Source of the DNA: Branchiostoma floridae
Lineage: Eukaryota > Chordata > Leptocardii > Amphioxiformes > Branchiostomatidae
DNA length: 64,000 bases
Reading direction: 5' to 3'
Assembly (NCBI RefSeq): GCF_000003815.2
Contig: NC_049981.1
Span: 1,480,481 to 1,544,480, forward strand
In this document: piece after piece, positions 45,101-58,060 of the stretch
Numbering within the stretch: the stretch's first letter is position 1
Layout: each line of letters opens with the position of its first letter
The notes under the pieces: model-generated
What the model was told of the DNA's origin: nothing
What the model saw: only the letters and a program-made list of their open reading frames with translations
Database searches by the model: none
Position numbers and translations under genes: made by a program

Positions 45101-46069
45101 TTGAGCTAAAAACACTCGTTAAAACATACCAAAACAGTAATTAAAATTCTGAAACACTCAGGTTGATATCTGATACAATGACTTCCTACATAGTCCAATC
45201 CATTTATGTTTACAGCCAACAAAACGACTAAATAACTTCGCCCGGCCAAAGACCCTTTCCCAGTCCTTTGACGTTTACGTAACTGGTAACCGTGGTAACA
45301 GGGCAGGTGTTTTACCGTTAGAACCAAATCAAATGTAGCCGTTGCCATGGCAAGGATTGTTGTGGTGACCGCCGGAGAGGTAATCTGCACCAATCCAATT
45401 AGAGAAGCTTCTCCCTGTAGAGTGTGAGTAGGACATTTGATATCGCACCTGTTTCCGTGGTAACGGTTACCAACAATCCTTCTCCATAGCGACTGTTACA
45501 AAGGTTTGCCGGACGAGAATTCACGACACGAAGAGGTTTTCTTGTAATTGTCGTTTTTTAATTCCTGGACTGTAATTGCTGTCCGTGCACACCTGTTTGT
45601 GCCAGGGCAGGTAATTGGTTACCTGTACCTGACGGAAATGCAGGTGTAATTACCTTAGTGTTACCTGGGAAAATTAGAAGGGTCGGTGGGAAAGTGGGCC
45701 ACTCTTACGATATGGTTATCGTCTCGATAACAGAGTTCCTTCATCATCATAGTCATCATCTGGCCGAGTTTGTGTCTTGGATGTTTGTTCAAGGATTCTT
45801 GATTCACAACTGCCATGAAGAAAACAACACAAAATTGAAAGCCAGACAGAAACGCATAAAACACATAAGAACAGCCAGAGCCAAACCTCTGCTTGGAGAG
45901 TAAGATGGGTGGTCAGTTTACTATATAGTCTCTGAGCAGCTTACACTGTAGTAGTTACACCGATTCATTTCCACGTAGACAAAAGCTAAGTGGACAACTT
46001 CTGAATATGAACAGAACAAAGTAGACTTCGTCGATTGGGTAGGACTCCTAGGAGTGTCGCTCCAGTCTT
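42181..46069 (+). other. Non-coding, probably first intron of the 42118 gene
   Basis: CpG-rich near the exon (to about 43800), then AT-rich. X-box-like palindromes occur at 45286-45299 (GTAACCGTGGTAAC), 45341-45354 (GTTGCCATGGCAAG) and 45451-45464 (GTTTCCGTGGTAAC). A solo palindromic-MITE end is at 45890-45903. Confidence 0.35.
45286..45464. promoter_or_regulatory. Cluster of three RFX X-box-like sites
   Basis: Within 180 bp: GTAACCGTGGTAAC, GTTGCCATGGCAAG and GTTTCCGTGGTAAC. The first fits GTNRCC-N2-RGYAAC fully; the others have one deviation each. CCAATTAG lies between the second and third. Clustering makes chance less likely, but a decayed repeat is possible. Confidence 0.35.
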
Positions 46070-46247
46070 GGGGCCGGTTTATACGAGGCAAAAAAATGAT
46101 CTCTTCACAGAGTGTCGTTTTTGTTTTAAAGCATCGTTTTTGTTTTTACCCTGACAAAAAAGTGTCTTAGGACGCGTGTTGAACGTCGTAGGACATTTTT
46201 AAGACAAGACACAAGTCTTTTTTTTGCCTCGTGTAACTCGACCCTTA
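46070..46247. mobile_element. MITE with inverted ends
   Basis: GGGGCCGGTTTATACGAGGC, AAAAAA at the left pairs imperfectly with TTTTTTGCCTCGTGTAACTC, GACCCTTA at the right. No target duplication resolved. Confidence 0.6.
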
Positions 46248-47104
46248 GAAATTTATCTGTACCAAGGCGTAGACTCTCCCCTCCACTGCAATTCTGTTTC
46301 TCTGGTCCCGGATAAGAAAATAACTGGAAGATCCACATAAAAGCAGAGTCTGAGGTCACATTGTAGATATGGGAAACTTACAGCGTTATCAGATCCGGGA
46401 ACCAAGAAACAGACCTGGTGTGGCATACAACAGGTTGTAAACAGCACTGTGTGGTATCATTATATGGGTGGTCAGTAGACAAATGTGAAATGACAGGGCG
46501 GACGCCCCGCCCCCTTCCTACTCACAGTCGAACCAAGCTTTGATCTCGGTTGATTACAGGTTGTTGTTTTTATGGTACATTAGCTTTATTGGACCCCTGC
46601 ATTTATAGGGTATTGTAGGGCATTGAAACAATTGACACTAGGGATCACACAAAGGTATGTAAATAGGGTACTTTTTATTGGAGCCTAGATTTCTGCGTGA
46701 AATTTTTGAAGCGAGAATTTTTTTTTTGAAAAGACGGATCTAGTAGATCTAGTAGTTTAATAAGGGGTAGGCTTTGGGGCTGTGGTTAGCATTTTCTTGT
46801 TTGATACCCATTTTTATGCTCAATCTGTCATTTGTTTATGCCAAAAGTTACCCCAAAATTAGTGTTCATTTGATAGCATACACAGAATTGTATATGTTTG
46901 TCCCAACACATATGCAGAACATTCATTTTACACAGACATATTTTAACATTGCAGAAAAAAAACATCACCAAGTTATTGTTTGGTAAGCTTGAAGAATATA
47001 GGCTTCAATATCATGACACAATTTTATTGCAGAAAAGTGAAGTAAATCATTTGGAAAATTGCTGTACTGTCAGCTGCAGTGTTGCATGTTTTCTGATAAA
47101 TTGA

Positions 47105-47510
47105 CTTTGAATAGTCCACCTTTGCAATAATCTTTACTTGACTGTCAGATTTCAGCTCAAAACAGGACAAATAAGTCTATCCAATAGTCTATCCTTGCAA
47201 TAATGATATCTTACATGACAGTTTCTGATCCAAACTGAAAACTGTCAACTGAAAGTTTCGATTTTTGGACAGGCTGTCGGTTATATTTGCCAATAACGCA
47301 AGATTTTCGCCTTGTTCCTTGCGGTACTATCGGCATTATGGTTGTGTATTGTTTTCTGACAAATCTATAGCCTAATAGTCCACCGTTGCAATAATCTTGT
47401 ATTTGACAGAAAGGTGAAAATGCGGTGTCAACTGAAAGTTTTGATTTTTGGATGGACCATCATCTCTCATATTTGTCAATAACGCAAGATTTCACCACGT
47501 TTCTTGCGAG
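47105..47510 (+). repeat. Diverged tandem repeat (~185 bp)
   Basis: GTCAACTGAAAGTTTCGATT, TTTGG, TATTTGCCAATAACGCAAGA, TTGTTCCTTGCG (47246-47322) recurs at 47428-47508. AATAGTCCACCTTTGCAATA recurs at about 47371. The open frame at 47425-47778 begins in this repeat. Confidence 0.65.
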
Positions 47511-50178
47511 CGAAGCATCAGCATTCCGAGTCGCCGACGGCGATTGTTGGAGGGTCGGCAATTTTCTCGCCACTCGGCGTGATTTTATCGCAGTTCTAGC
47601 AGACGATACCGGAGTTGTGAGAGAAAAACCAATACGATCAATATCAGACCCATTCTGGAGACGCAGCCTGATTACAGGAAGACTTATTTTCGCCCTGGGC
47701 TGTGAGAAAAATTCCGGCAGATTGCAGCTTCAATGCAAGGGTATTGATCAGAAAACTGACTTACGTGCAAAGAGGTGATTCAAACTTGGTCACTTTGCCA
47801 AAAAACGGTGTAAAAAACTTAGAGATCCACCGTGGTGTCCAGAAAACTGTGAGAGTAACTCTAATTGGTAGAAGCTTCTGTAGAAGGGTATTGATTCGCA
47901 AACCATCTTACAGGCAAAGATGGGAGGGGAACATCCTCACAAAAATTTGTCTCACGTTCAGCAAAGTCTACCTCATGGCTTGAAAAGCACTGCACTTAAC
48001 TTAAACTTCTTCTAAAGGGTTTTAGAGTTAAGCTCTGTGGATGGAAAAGTTGGGATCTTTATACTATTTAAAACTTTGAAATGTTTTAACAAACAGTATA
48101 AAAACTGATAAATCTGTCTAAAATGTTCTATCTTGTTACAATTACCGATTCATGGCATAATGGCATAGCTGTCAAGATGAATTGTGTCTGAAAAAAAGAA
48201 GTTAAAGAAGAAATAAGAAATAAAAGTAACCCTTGAAGTCGCATCTTAATTCCCAATTCCGGAGCAAGAATGTACAAACGATGGGGATGTAAAAATCAGT
48301 GACCTTCTCATAATTGTATACAGCACTTTGTCAAAGTGTTGAGTCTTCATCCCAGTAATAAGGCAGTATTATCTTCTTACATCGACCTATTTCTGCACTA
48401 CCTCCTTCATAACAAAATCTTTCTTTGAAGTAAAATGTGCCAGCTCTGAGATGCCGACTACTATTTTTGTCCAACTCTTTCCACATCTTCAGATAACATA
48501 TTCCATCTCTTCCTTCTGCTTTGAAGTTAGAAAATGGGTTGTTCCAAGGCCCCCTAGGGTCCATAGGCCATGCATTGGAGTGCATTGATCTGGGATGATT
48601 GGCGGCTCCTTCAGGTGGTTTATGGGTGCTTGGTTGCCATGGGAGACGTGAGAGGGATGGGGATGGATAACGATGAAGCCCTGAGGGTGATGAGAAAGTC
48701 TTATGTGTTTCTGGGCTATACTAAGTCTATTGCTTATTTGGTACAAAGATGATACTAACCTAGAAGATCAACATGGGGAAAGTTGTACCTTGGTACACAC
48801 GTTTTCTGGTTTAAGTTTCCCTAAACCTATCAGTTTATTTTTTACATCAGAAATACATCTTGTCAGTTACTACATTTGTTGTACATGGACCCATAAACTT
48901 AACCTACAATGTAACAAAAAGACATAGATCTGTTTTTATAATGTTGATAGGAGAGAAACACTCAGTAATTGACACTAGTAGACACAAAAGACAATGAACT
49001 TGCTACACACAAGGCATGTATTCTAGTCTCTACTCTTTACTTCTGTGCCACCCTTTCTCACATCACTTTGCCATCTAGCTCTAAATGAGAAGTGATAAGG
49101 AATCTTATTACCTGTGAAGCGAGGGGATAAGACGGATGATCTGACCTCACCTGAGGATAATCCACTGGGGATCCACTAATCCAGGAATTAGCACTTCCCT
49201 AATCCACTAGTCTGGTTCTGTAAGCAGCTTGTGGGAGGATCCGTCCAACATGGCGGACTTCATCTGATCTGGTCCAAGCCCATCATTTGTCTTGGTTGCC
49301 GTTGGCTTTCTATTAGATCCAGTTCTTTGAGAGAAGCTGAGAAGAGCTGAAGGTTGGCCTTTCTGACTGTCTCTGCTCTTTTGATCTTGACGTTGATAAA
49401 GAAGGAGTTGATGTAGGCTGCGCAAAATTATTTCATTGGTTTTCGGGCATCTTTTTTTGTGAAAATGGAAGAAGACAAGATGAAAACAGAAGGCTGATAA
49501 TAAATTTTGTTTATCCAAGTACAGCCTTTTTCCTCAGACTGTTTTCAGGCCAAATTTATTCTTTTGAATCCTAGAACAAACATTTCCCTCTGAGAAACGA
49601 CATGTTTTCCTCCCAGCCCTCTTTTTCAGCTTGTCCTCTTACTTAAGAATTATCCGAGACCTCTATTTTTATCATGGCTATGTGTTAAAGTTTTTCTTCA
49701 AAATCAAGAACAAAGGAAGAAATATAAAAGTAAGAATGTAAATTGGTCTGAATTCTCTATCTCATACAACATACATGTAATATGGAGACTGTAATGCAAT
49801 ATGTTATGATTTCTGTAGAAAGGGTGGAAGTCAGGACCACCTGCTCAGTTACCGTATATCTTGAATTATTTGAGAATTGTTTTATTTTTTAAATGACCTT
49901 TTCAGTACAAATTCATGACACATCAGACAAGTGTTTTCAATGTATTACTAATATACCACAAAATAGTTTCATCTGCAAACTTAAAACACATGTGGAAAAG
50001 CCCTTTTGAGAAATTAAGTCTGCAAAAATATAATAATTTACAGTAGCTGAACAAATAGTATGTTGGTGTCGCAGCAATCCGAACTGTAATCCAGGATAAC
50101 ACCGCAGCTGGGAACGGTAAACAATAAATCTCATTACCTCCGCCGTTGCCATGGATACACGTAATCCATCATAATAAT
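47511..50178. other. No gene supported
   Basis: The GC-richer run at 47511-47778 is open on the + strand but matches nothing that I know and has no splice context. The rest is AT-rich non-coding DNA. Confidence 0.3.
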
Positions 50179-50192
50179 GTTGCCATGGCAAC
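50179..50192. promoter_or_regulatory. Perfect palindromic X-box-like site
   Basis: GTTGCCATGGCAAC, an exact inverted repeat matching the RFX X-box. A half-site GTTGCCATGGATAC lies about 35 bp upstream. Confidence 0.45.
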
Positions 50193-50794
50193 AGGATTAC
50201 CACAGCAACAGTATATTCTGTGTCTTGAAGATATAAATATTTCATATGGAATTGTGTTTTTTGGTATTCTGAACTAAGAGATCTCGCCTGCAAATTTCTG
50301 AAGACACGTTTTCAACACATAACTGAATTCTTTAGCATGCTAAATTGTAACTTGTTTGTATTTTCATTGTCAGTCGCAACATTTTTCTCCCAATCACACG
50401 TGGGTGTTTCGAACCAAGGTACAGGATCTATCTGCATACACAATTAGACTAAATGTGTACAAAAGTTGCTAAGAGTTGCCGAAATATGCATTATGTGAAG
50501 GTAGTCTGGCTTGAGCCAGGGCTGTAGTATTATGTTCTGTGTCTCAGAAGTCCATTAGGAAACAAAATTTTTGTCTTTTGGGATCAAATATGTTTGAACT
50601 AGGGCGACCAAACATGGTGCTAGCATTACAGAACTTTTTCTGTTGTACCAAACTATGGTGGAAACGTGGCAATCAGAGATGGCAGACTTCACCCCCTTTA
50701 GTTACCCATACTTCTCAGTTGTATCCCTTCGAGTCCTAAGACAAATACAACAGTAAGGATGTTTAATTGGCAATGGTAATCGCAGGAACACACC

Positions 50795-50890
50795 GAATCA
50801 CATACACACACACATACACACACACACATAGACAAAAAAAAAACACATACAGACAGACACACACATACAACATATCCAGACACACAAAGA
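50795..50890. repeat. CA microsatellite
   Basis: Interrupted (CA)n with CAGA and CATA variants over about 95 bp. Confidence 0.9.
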
Positions 50891-52768
50891 CACGGACGAG
50901 CATAAAACCAGTACTTCACTCACTTGTGGTGAAGTAATTACATAAGTTGTTTTTGCTGGACTAACAAGTGGAAATTAAGTGAGTTACTCAGTCAAAAGCT
51001 CGATGAACTGTGCGTCCGCGGCGCTGCTGTTATTGTCCAGGTCGGGTCTTTTGTTTGACAACTGGAAGCAAATACGGTGGTGTGAGTTGTGGGCAGGTCC
51101 CAAACAACATTCCTACGTTGTCTGGTTGGGATGAAAACAGGAGAGATATCTCCATGTTATACCCGGGCTATTATACACTGATTACTCCACACTTACCTTC
51201 GCAAAGAAGGTTATAGTTTTGGTATAGTGTTTGTATATTTGTATATACGTAATATAACGCTTTGTATGTACATGTATGTATTGGGATAAATAGCATATCT
51301 GGAGAAAGCCTAGACGGATTGTATTGATACTTGGTATGGGGGAACTAGACGAGACCACCGAATATCAACACATTGGGCCCTCTAGCAGCTTGTTTTGGTA
51401 CTACAGCAGAGCATCCCATTTTGATATTTCGCTTTTACTTCTTTGCTACCTTGGGCTTTCTATAATGAAGATTAGGAAAGTTGGGAAGCCAGTATGAACC
51501 CAGACTTGTGAATGACTACTAGTAAGTTGACTTCCTGAAAGTGTGGGAACCAAGACGAGTACAGACTTCCCCCTCAGGCACTGTTGTCATGTTCATCTTC
51601 CAGTTCAGCAAGTCTGAAAAGAATCTGAATTTGTGTAGCATAAATTATAGACCTGTTACAGAGAAAACCTGTCTAACACCTGACCTCACCTAGGTAGCAC
51701 ACCTGTGTTTTTAGAAGGTGCGGCGACAGGTGAGAAAATACCTGGGACTTGGGTGGCACCAATCTTGGTTTTTAGCCATACTTGGTCAACAAAATTGAAA
51801 ATTTACCTTCCAATACACTGACTGCTTCTACTTCCCACTTCTAGTTGGATAGCCAAAATGTTGGATGTGTCTATGAAAAAACAAAATGATTCCTAACTGT
51901 AGTCACAGCAATTTCCATATATCTATATTGCTCAAGAGGTTTAACTGTTCTTTTTATTAATTGTAACACATCAACCCTATTGCTACTTGAAAAAAATAGC
52001 AGCACAGAAAATATATAGCAATTTTAGATGAAGAATTTCAGACACACAGACAGACCGCAGACAGACACACAGATAGAAAATTGAAAATAACACTTTTGGG
52101 ATATTTAAGTTAGAAGTCTAGGAACTGCAAGTTCTTTTCAAAAAGGGATCCGCCAAAGTTTTACAAAACAGTATTGTCAGCATTGTCCTTGCATTTTTAG
52201 CCCCTTAAGAAGATTTGGTAATGAACTTATTATTTTTCTGAATAATTTAACCAGTTATTGTTGCATTCTAGCAGAGTGACAAAGTAGAATGGGTAAAGGG
52301 TGTGAAGTCTGCCATCTCTGATTAAATCTAAAGTGTCGTTCAAGGCTGTTTAATTAAAAGGGCTCCATATAAAGCAAAAGGAATTTTAAAACACACAAAG
52401 TTTTGGAAACAGCAGTGGTAGAAGGCCGTCATGGCAGGGTTGATAACACAATGTTTGGGTTCTGGTTAATGTCAGATTTGTCATAAACTTAGGTGGCAGC
52501 TAAAACTGTGCAGGGCCTGTGTGATAACTTAAAGTAACTGTGTGCAGAAACAATCACAAGAAACTATGATTACATCCTTCAGAGATGATGTACTAGCAAA
52601 AATTCCTGGTCCCCTGAGTGGTATTCTTGGGCAGTTTTGACTTTAGATAATAAGCAATGCCTGGTCTTAGGTAAGCAATTGTATAGGTGTAACAGGTCTT
52701 TGACATGTGTTATAGTTGTGTTTTACCGCAAGGTAGTCACACCAGCCCACAGATAGTGATCTCAATGG
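50891..52768. other. No gene seen
   Basis: AT-rich intronic or intergenic sequence; an ACAGACAGACCGCAGACAGA run at about 52044. Nothing coding. Confidence 0.4.
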
Positions 52769-52980
52769 TACTGTAAATGTATTTAAGTTTGCGGGGATTT
52801 AATTTCACGGTAGCGGGAAAAGGGACTTTTCGCGGTGGATTTAAGTTTGCGGTAACACCATAGACTGCAGTCTAATACCATGATAGAAAAATGTTCGCGA
52901 TGGTTTTAAGTTCGCGGTAAAGTGGTCACCGCGAAAACCGCGAACATTAATCCACCACGAACATTTCTGCATTTACAGTA
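52769..52980 (-). mobile_element. MITE with TA flanks (CTGTAAATGCAG family), copy 3
   Basis: TACTGTAAATGTATTTAAGT to TTTCTGCATTTACAGTA, in reverse orientation to copies 1 and 2, with the same TTCGCGGT and AACATTAATCCACC words. Confidence 0.85.
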
Positions 52981-54231
52981 ACTGGTTCAAATGTGGGGAC
53001 TGGTAATATGGCAACTTTTTCCAATCTTTCCTACATTCTTACTACAAGGGGTCCTAAGATGTTGAACTAAAAGCAATGTAGGGAAAATCCTAAGAACTAC
53101 AATACCATCTACCTGGTTAAAATTTTTGAATTTAGGGGTTCTCAAAACCCCTCCTGAAGGGCGTTGCAAGGTGAAAAGTTTCTGCATTGACCTTTGCACC
53201 CCTTAACAGCTTGTGGACATTAAACCGATTGACCCCCGAACGACCTTGATAATGGCATAGTTTGACCGATTATCCAAACATCGACCGCGATCAAACACCA
53301 AATGATGGTCAGATATAAAAACATTAATGCACTCCCCCATTAAAACACTTTCTTCGACAAGCGAGTTCAATTGTCCATTGTCACAGTCCTTAAACCCACT
53401 AAACTGTATATATACTGTGGAAACATGTAAAAGAGTACCTTGTTAGTAGATACTCTACTATGAATTGTTTGATCTTACCTGGTCCTAATCGTATGTAGAT
53501 TGTGCACTTAAATCTAATTATTCTGAAATAGGTCGGGCACATTATGTATTCCAAACTTTGTCTTAGGTTTGACACTGTAACAGGTTGCTCTCTGGTTGTC
53601 TCACAACCTGTTACCCAAGGAAATCTGATAGATTTTGATTGAAATTCTTCCAAACAACCTTCAGGAAACGTTCTTTTTATTCACCTGATTCTGTATCAAA
53701 ACTTGTGTTTTCACTATGTACCAGATTTTGAATTGGAAAGTTGCAAACCTTTCCAGATCTGGAAAGTACCATTATACAAGTGCTACAACTGCATTTCTTG
53801 CAACTGAATGCACAGTCTTTTAGCTAGGTTCCGACCCTTTTATTTTGTGACAACTTTACATCTGTCTTAAGACATATAAGTTAGAGACATTTGCCATTAA
53901 AAGACTTCTTAGAAATAAGAAAAAGACTGCGATCTCTCCAGATCTTGACTTGGCCTCTTGCTTATCTGTGTATCATCACAACCTTGCGTTTGTCCTTGGC
54001 AATTTCTGGTGACATCTGTTTTGTTGAAATCCTTCGCATTTTTTTCCTGCACATGTTCCCACACTTATACAGTGGCTGATACCATTTTTGTAGGTCACGA
54101 CTATACTACTAGCACTAGAGCAATTCTTTCTAAACATCGCTGGAAACAAGTGCTACTAAGAGTAAGACCAACATTGGTCACAAGTCAGCAAAATACAATC
54201 TCAACCATAGATGACTGTAGGGAATAGCTTA
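52981..54231. other. No gene seen
   Basis: No repeat or coding sequence that I can support. Confidence 0.4.
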
Positions 54232-55190
54232 GGAACCAGTGGCGGCGGCACCGTGGGGGCAGTGGGGGCGGTCGCCCCCACAAGAAATAGGTCGTGGGGG
54301 CGACGCCCCCACGATAAAATAAGCTTAAACACACAAAATCAAGCTGAAACTCTTGTGTATATTTTCACTAATGGAAATTTCATCAAATCTCGCTAGTCTA
54401 CTGGCAAAATTTGGCCCTGAAAATGCAGGAAATGACGTTTCAGAGGGTCCAGATTTCAAAATTTCAAAGGACCTCCCTTGTGAGGATTCGCGCCTTCGGC
54501 ACTGGACATGGTGGGAAAATGCTACGGAGCGTCGTCCCCCACAACCTTTCTCTAGTAGAAATTTCATTATCAAACTTTAGATTTGTTTACAAGCAAAATG
54601 TTCCCCTCAAATGCAGGAAAGGGCATTCAAAGTGTCCTGATTTAAAAGTTTCTCCAGAACTCCCTTGCGGCGGCTTGCGTCTTCGGGGCTCACGACGACG
54701 TAGTGCAAAATATGTTGGTGCTTGGGTCGTCGCCCTCAAAAATCGTTTTCTCTACTCGAAGTTTAATTGAATTCAGCTTAGTCTGTCTGCAAAATTTGTC
54801 CCTCAAAATACAGGAAATGGCGTTTCAGAGGGTCTAGATTTTAAAAATTTCCAGAACCTACCCTGCAACGGCTCGTACCTTCGCCGCTCGAGATAGTGAA
54901 AATATGTTGGGGGTGTCGCCCTCAATAACTAAAGTTAAAACTATACATGTATTTTTGATAGAAATGCCATTGAAGTGAGCTTAATCTGGCAGCAAAATTT
55001 GCCCCTCAAAATGCAGGAAATAGCGTTTCAGAGGGTTTAGATTTGAAATTTTTCCGGGGGTGCATGCCCCCGGACCCCCCTAGAATGGTCACGCCTCCGG
55101 CGCGACGCCTCGGGCCTTCGGCCCTCGATTTAGTGATATGACAAATATTCGCCCCCACAACTGAAAAACGGTGCCGCCGCCTCTGGGAAC
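54232..55190. mobile_element. 949-bp non-autonomous hAT5-like element with internal tandem repeat
   Basis: 54237-55185: ends CAGTGGCGGCGGCACCGT and, reversed, CAGAGGCGGCGGCACCGT (17 of 18), flanked by the 5-bp repeat GGAAC (54232-54236, 55186-55190). Inside are about four diverged ~200-bp units carrying AAAATGCAGGAAATGGCGTT, TCAGAGGGTC, then a GC-rich hairpin word such as GCGCCTTCGGCGC. Just inside the left end lie strong GTGGGGGCG/CGCCCCCAC hairpins. No transposase frame. Confidence 0.85.
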
Positions 55191-55439
55191 ATTGTAAACA
55201 TATGTTTTTTGTAACGTCCTTCGCATTTCGACTTACCCCTTTTCGTATATACTTCCTGATACTACTTATCTGGGAATGTCGTTGTGCCGTGTACAACCGC
55301 TGATAACCGACCAATCAGAGCACCCAGAGCAAATATACAGCTGTCACTTCAAAGGAAGCCCAGCGCGGCTCTTAGCGACCGCCCCGCAACCGACACTCAT
55401 ACCCGCAAGGTTGATACGTTTTGAAAAAGTGCCGAGTAA

Positions 55440-55935
55440 CGAAAAATGGACTGCCTTGTAAAACAGATGTTCTTCCAACAACAGGCACTTTCCAGAGGAA
55501 GAGCTTCTCATAAATCACTCGTGTAAAGTTTACAAAGGAAAAGACTGTAGGTTGTTTGTCCACTTTGTTTTCCGTACAAAAAACTGACTTGCCAGGTATA
55601 CAGACCTGTTATAGCTGCCAAGTTTTGTCATACTCTTTCGCAGATTTTGGATACAAGGCAAAATAGCAGCCCTTCCAATGGCAAGTACTTTGAGCAGGAA
55701 AACCTCATCATTTATCATCACATGTAAAGTTTACAAAGGATAATACAATATGACAGTGTTTGTCTATATCTAGGTCGAAAGGGTTTTTACGGGGAAATGG
55801 TCTACCCTTTCAAACAGATGTTCTTTGAACAACCCATACTTTGAGCAGGAAGAAGTGGTCATAGATCATTGGGAAAAGTTTACTAAACCGTCAGTAAACC
55901 ACAGATAGACTCTGTAGTGTGTTTGACTACTTGCT
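55440..55935 (+). repeat. Diverged tandem repeat, three copies
   Basis: AAACAGATGTTCTT, ACTTT(C/G)(C/A)(A/G)(A/C)(A/G)AGGA, TAAAGTTTACAAAGGA, GTTTGTC recurs around 55440-55560, 55675-55770 and 55805-55930. Old, non-coding. Confidence 0.55.
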
Positions 55936-56969
55936 TTTTTATGTCGGCAAGGAGGTTTTTTTTATAGCGGTTGTTAACTCAAAAAGACATGCAGTTCTTA
56001 TGAGAATTTGGCAGTAAAAGGTCTTCATCAAAGGAAGAAATCATAATGTTTTGATCAGGATCTGTAACTTGATTGTTGTTAATTTCAAAGGGACCTGAAT
56101 ATGTCATGCTTTGAAGTGACATTCTTTGTGAAAGATGTTCTTGGAACTGAGCGTATGATACACACATTACACAGATAAAGAAAACTATTGTCGGAAATTG
56201 ATATAGTCTGTAAGATTTTTCTCTCAAACTTATCTTAGGACTTGTTCTGGACTTTAAGGAGTTTGTTAGCAAGACATTTTTCTCAGACTTATCTGTCTAT
56301 GTGATTTGTCCATCAAACTTGTGAGGAATGGAGCTCGTTTAGTCCTTACAGATTACTCAGTAGCTGGTATGTAATCAGGAGGAGTGATTCTGTAGGGTCA
56401 TGTTAAGATGTACATTCCAGACATCTTCAAGACATACCAAGATATTAAGGAATCGTCCAAGAAAGTGGCTGACAGCTTCTGTATGTTTCCGGCCACTCGG
56501 GAGGGACTTACCAAGGTGGACAAACTTAAGGGTCTAATCTTAGAACTTGTTCTTGGCTGTAAGAAGTTTGCTAGCTAAGATTGGCACTAACTTCCTTAGT
56601 TAATGTAGGCCTTGTTTTGAAATAGCAGTTAGTTTTGCATCTTGAAGTTGAGAGATTTTTTGACAATATTTGAGAATCTGAGGAAAATGTAACTAAGGTT
56701 AATGTTTTTACCATAGAAAGAGGATAGAAAGGTTGAAATGTCAGTCTATCATGAGCAAAAAAATTCTGTAGGTTTAGATATAGATTACCAGGCTAAAAGA
56801 AAAAAGGACAGAACAGACCAGCCTCCCCCCCTTTGGGTTGCCCACTCCCAGCATGCCCCGCCCCTGCAATTACCAAGGTCAGTGCCCTCTGTGTAAGCTG
56901 TCAATCATCCAGGATAAACTGTCTGGTCAGGGCATGACCTCTGACCCCCCTGGGGTGCAAACCCCTAAA

Positions 56970-57240
56970 TATGCCTACTTGTGCTGCTATTCCACATGAA
57001 CTGGATTTCACGCATGAGTTATAGACACTAAATCTAAAACCTTGGCAGTTCCATACATATTAAGTTACTGTACATGTATGTCTTGTTCCTTTCTTCTTTA
57101 TTTCTTTGACAACAGCATTGCCTCCTATGATAGAAACCTCTCAAAAGTTGCTGCTATTCCACATAAACTGGATTTCGTGGTTGACAACTTCTGTAGAAAA
57201 TTGATCTAAAACCCTTGGCTGCCTGATAATATATACAGTA
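56970..57240 (+). repeat. Diverged tandem duplication
   Basis: GCTGCTATTCCACATGAACT, GGATTTC, ATCTAAAACCTTGGC (56981-57048) recurs as GCTGCTATTCCACATAAACT, GGATTTC, ATCTAAAACCCTTGGC (57150-57222). Confidence 0.7.
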
Positions 57241-57829
57241 TAACTTAGACTCAATGTATTTTCCCTTGTACTCTTTGATAACCTTGTTGATGAACATGTG
57301 CTGATAATGCACTACTGTTCCATGTTTGCAAACTTGATGTCACAGTTTAAGTAGATCTCATTTTTGTAAAAAAAATATTTTTCTACATTTAAAGCTGAAA
57401 TGACTGTTAGAAGACATCTTTGATATAGACCACAGGCCTGGGCTGTCTTCAGTGTACATCATTCCATCCCAAGGCACAACAGAGCAAAAACATGTTTTTC
57501 ATTGAACAAAATAGCATCAGAGTTGGCCTTCTTTCAGTCATGCCCCACTCTGTCAGTATCTCTGTCCTTTCTTAAGGTACAAAATGTATTTATAGCAAAG
57601 AACCTTATTTTTGCATAACCACAGATAACACAATATAAACATTTACCATTTTTCACTGCAAACCATTATCTTTTATTTTATCCCTAAAACGCAGAGGCAT
57701 AGATATATTTTTGGATGAAAAACCTAATGTTTTCGTAGATAGAATGGTCAAGAAAATTGTCCTTTTTCGCTGCCAACCCTGTTATTATCTGTCCGCTGTC
57801 CACCAACCACTTCCGTCAGGCCCGATTAC
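57241..57829. other. No gene seen
   Basis: AT-rich non-coding sequence. Confidence 0.4.
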
Positions 57830-58060
57830 TGCTGTTACTGACAGCTTACCTTACCTGTAATTATGTGGGCCGGTCCGCCGGGGTAATGACGTGTGAAGGC
57901 ATACCTTTGGAATGACTCAATGCGGAGGGGATTATAGGGGGGTGAGGGCTGAATGGGGACGTCTGCGATTGAAGACGAGATAAAAGCGACGTGTCGGCGA
58001 CGCGATTTGTTGGCAGGGATTTGGCGTGATTTTCGCTGTCGACACGTATCAATGTTGAAA
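57830..58060. promoter_or_regulatory. GC-rich island, possible conserved regulatory element
   Basis: Sharp rise in GC in an AT-rich background, with CCTGTAATTATGTGGG, GTAATGACGTGTG and TTTGGCGTGATTTTCGC. No open frame of note. The regulatory reading is inference only. Confidence 0.3.

Noticed and set aside
47425-47778. 117-codon + strand frame in a GC-richer patch
   Set aside because: It starts in a diverged tandem repeat, lacks splice context and has no recognisable motif; kept only as an unexplained stretch.
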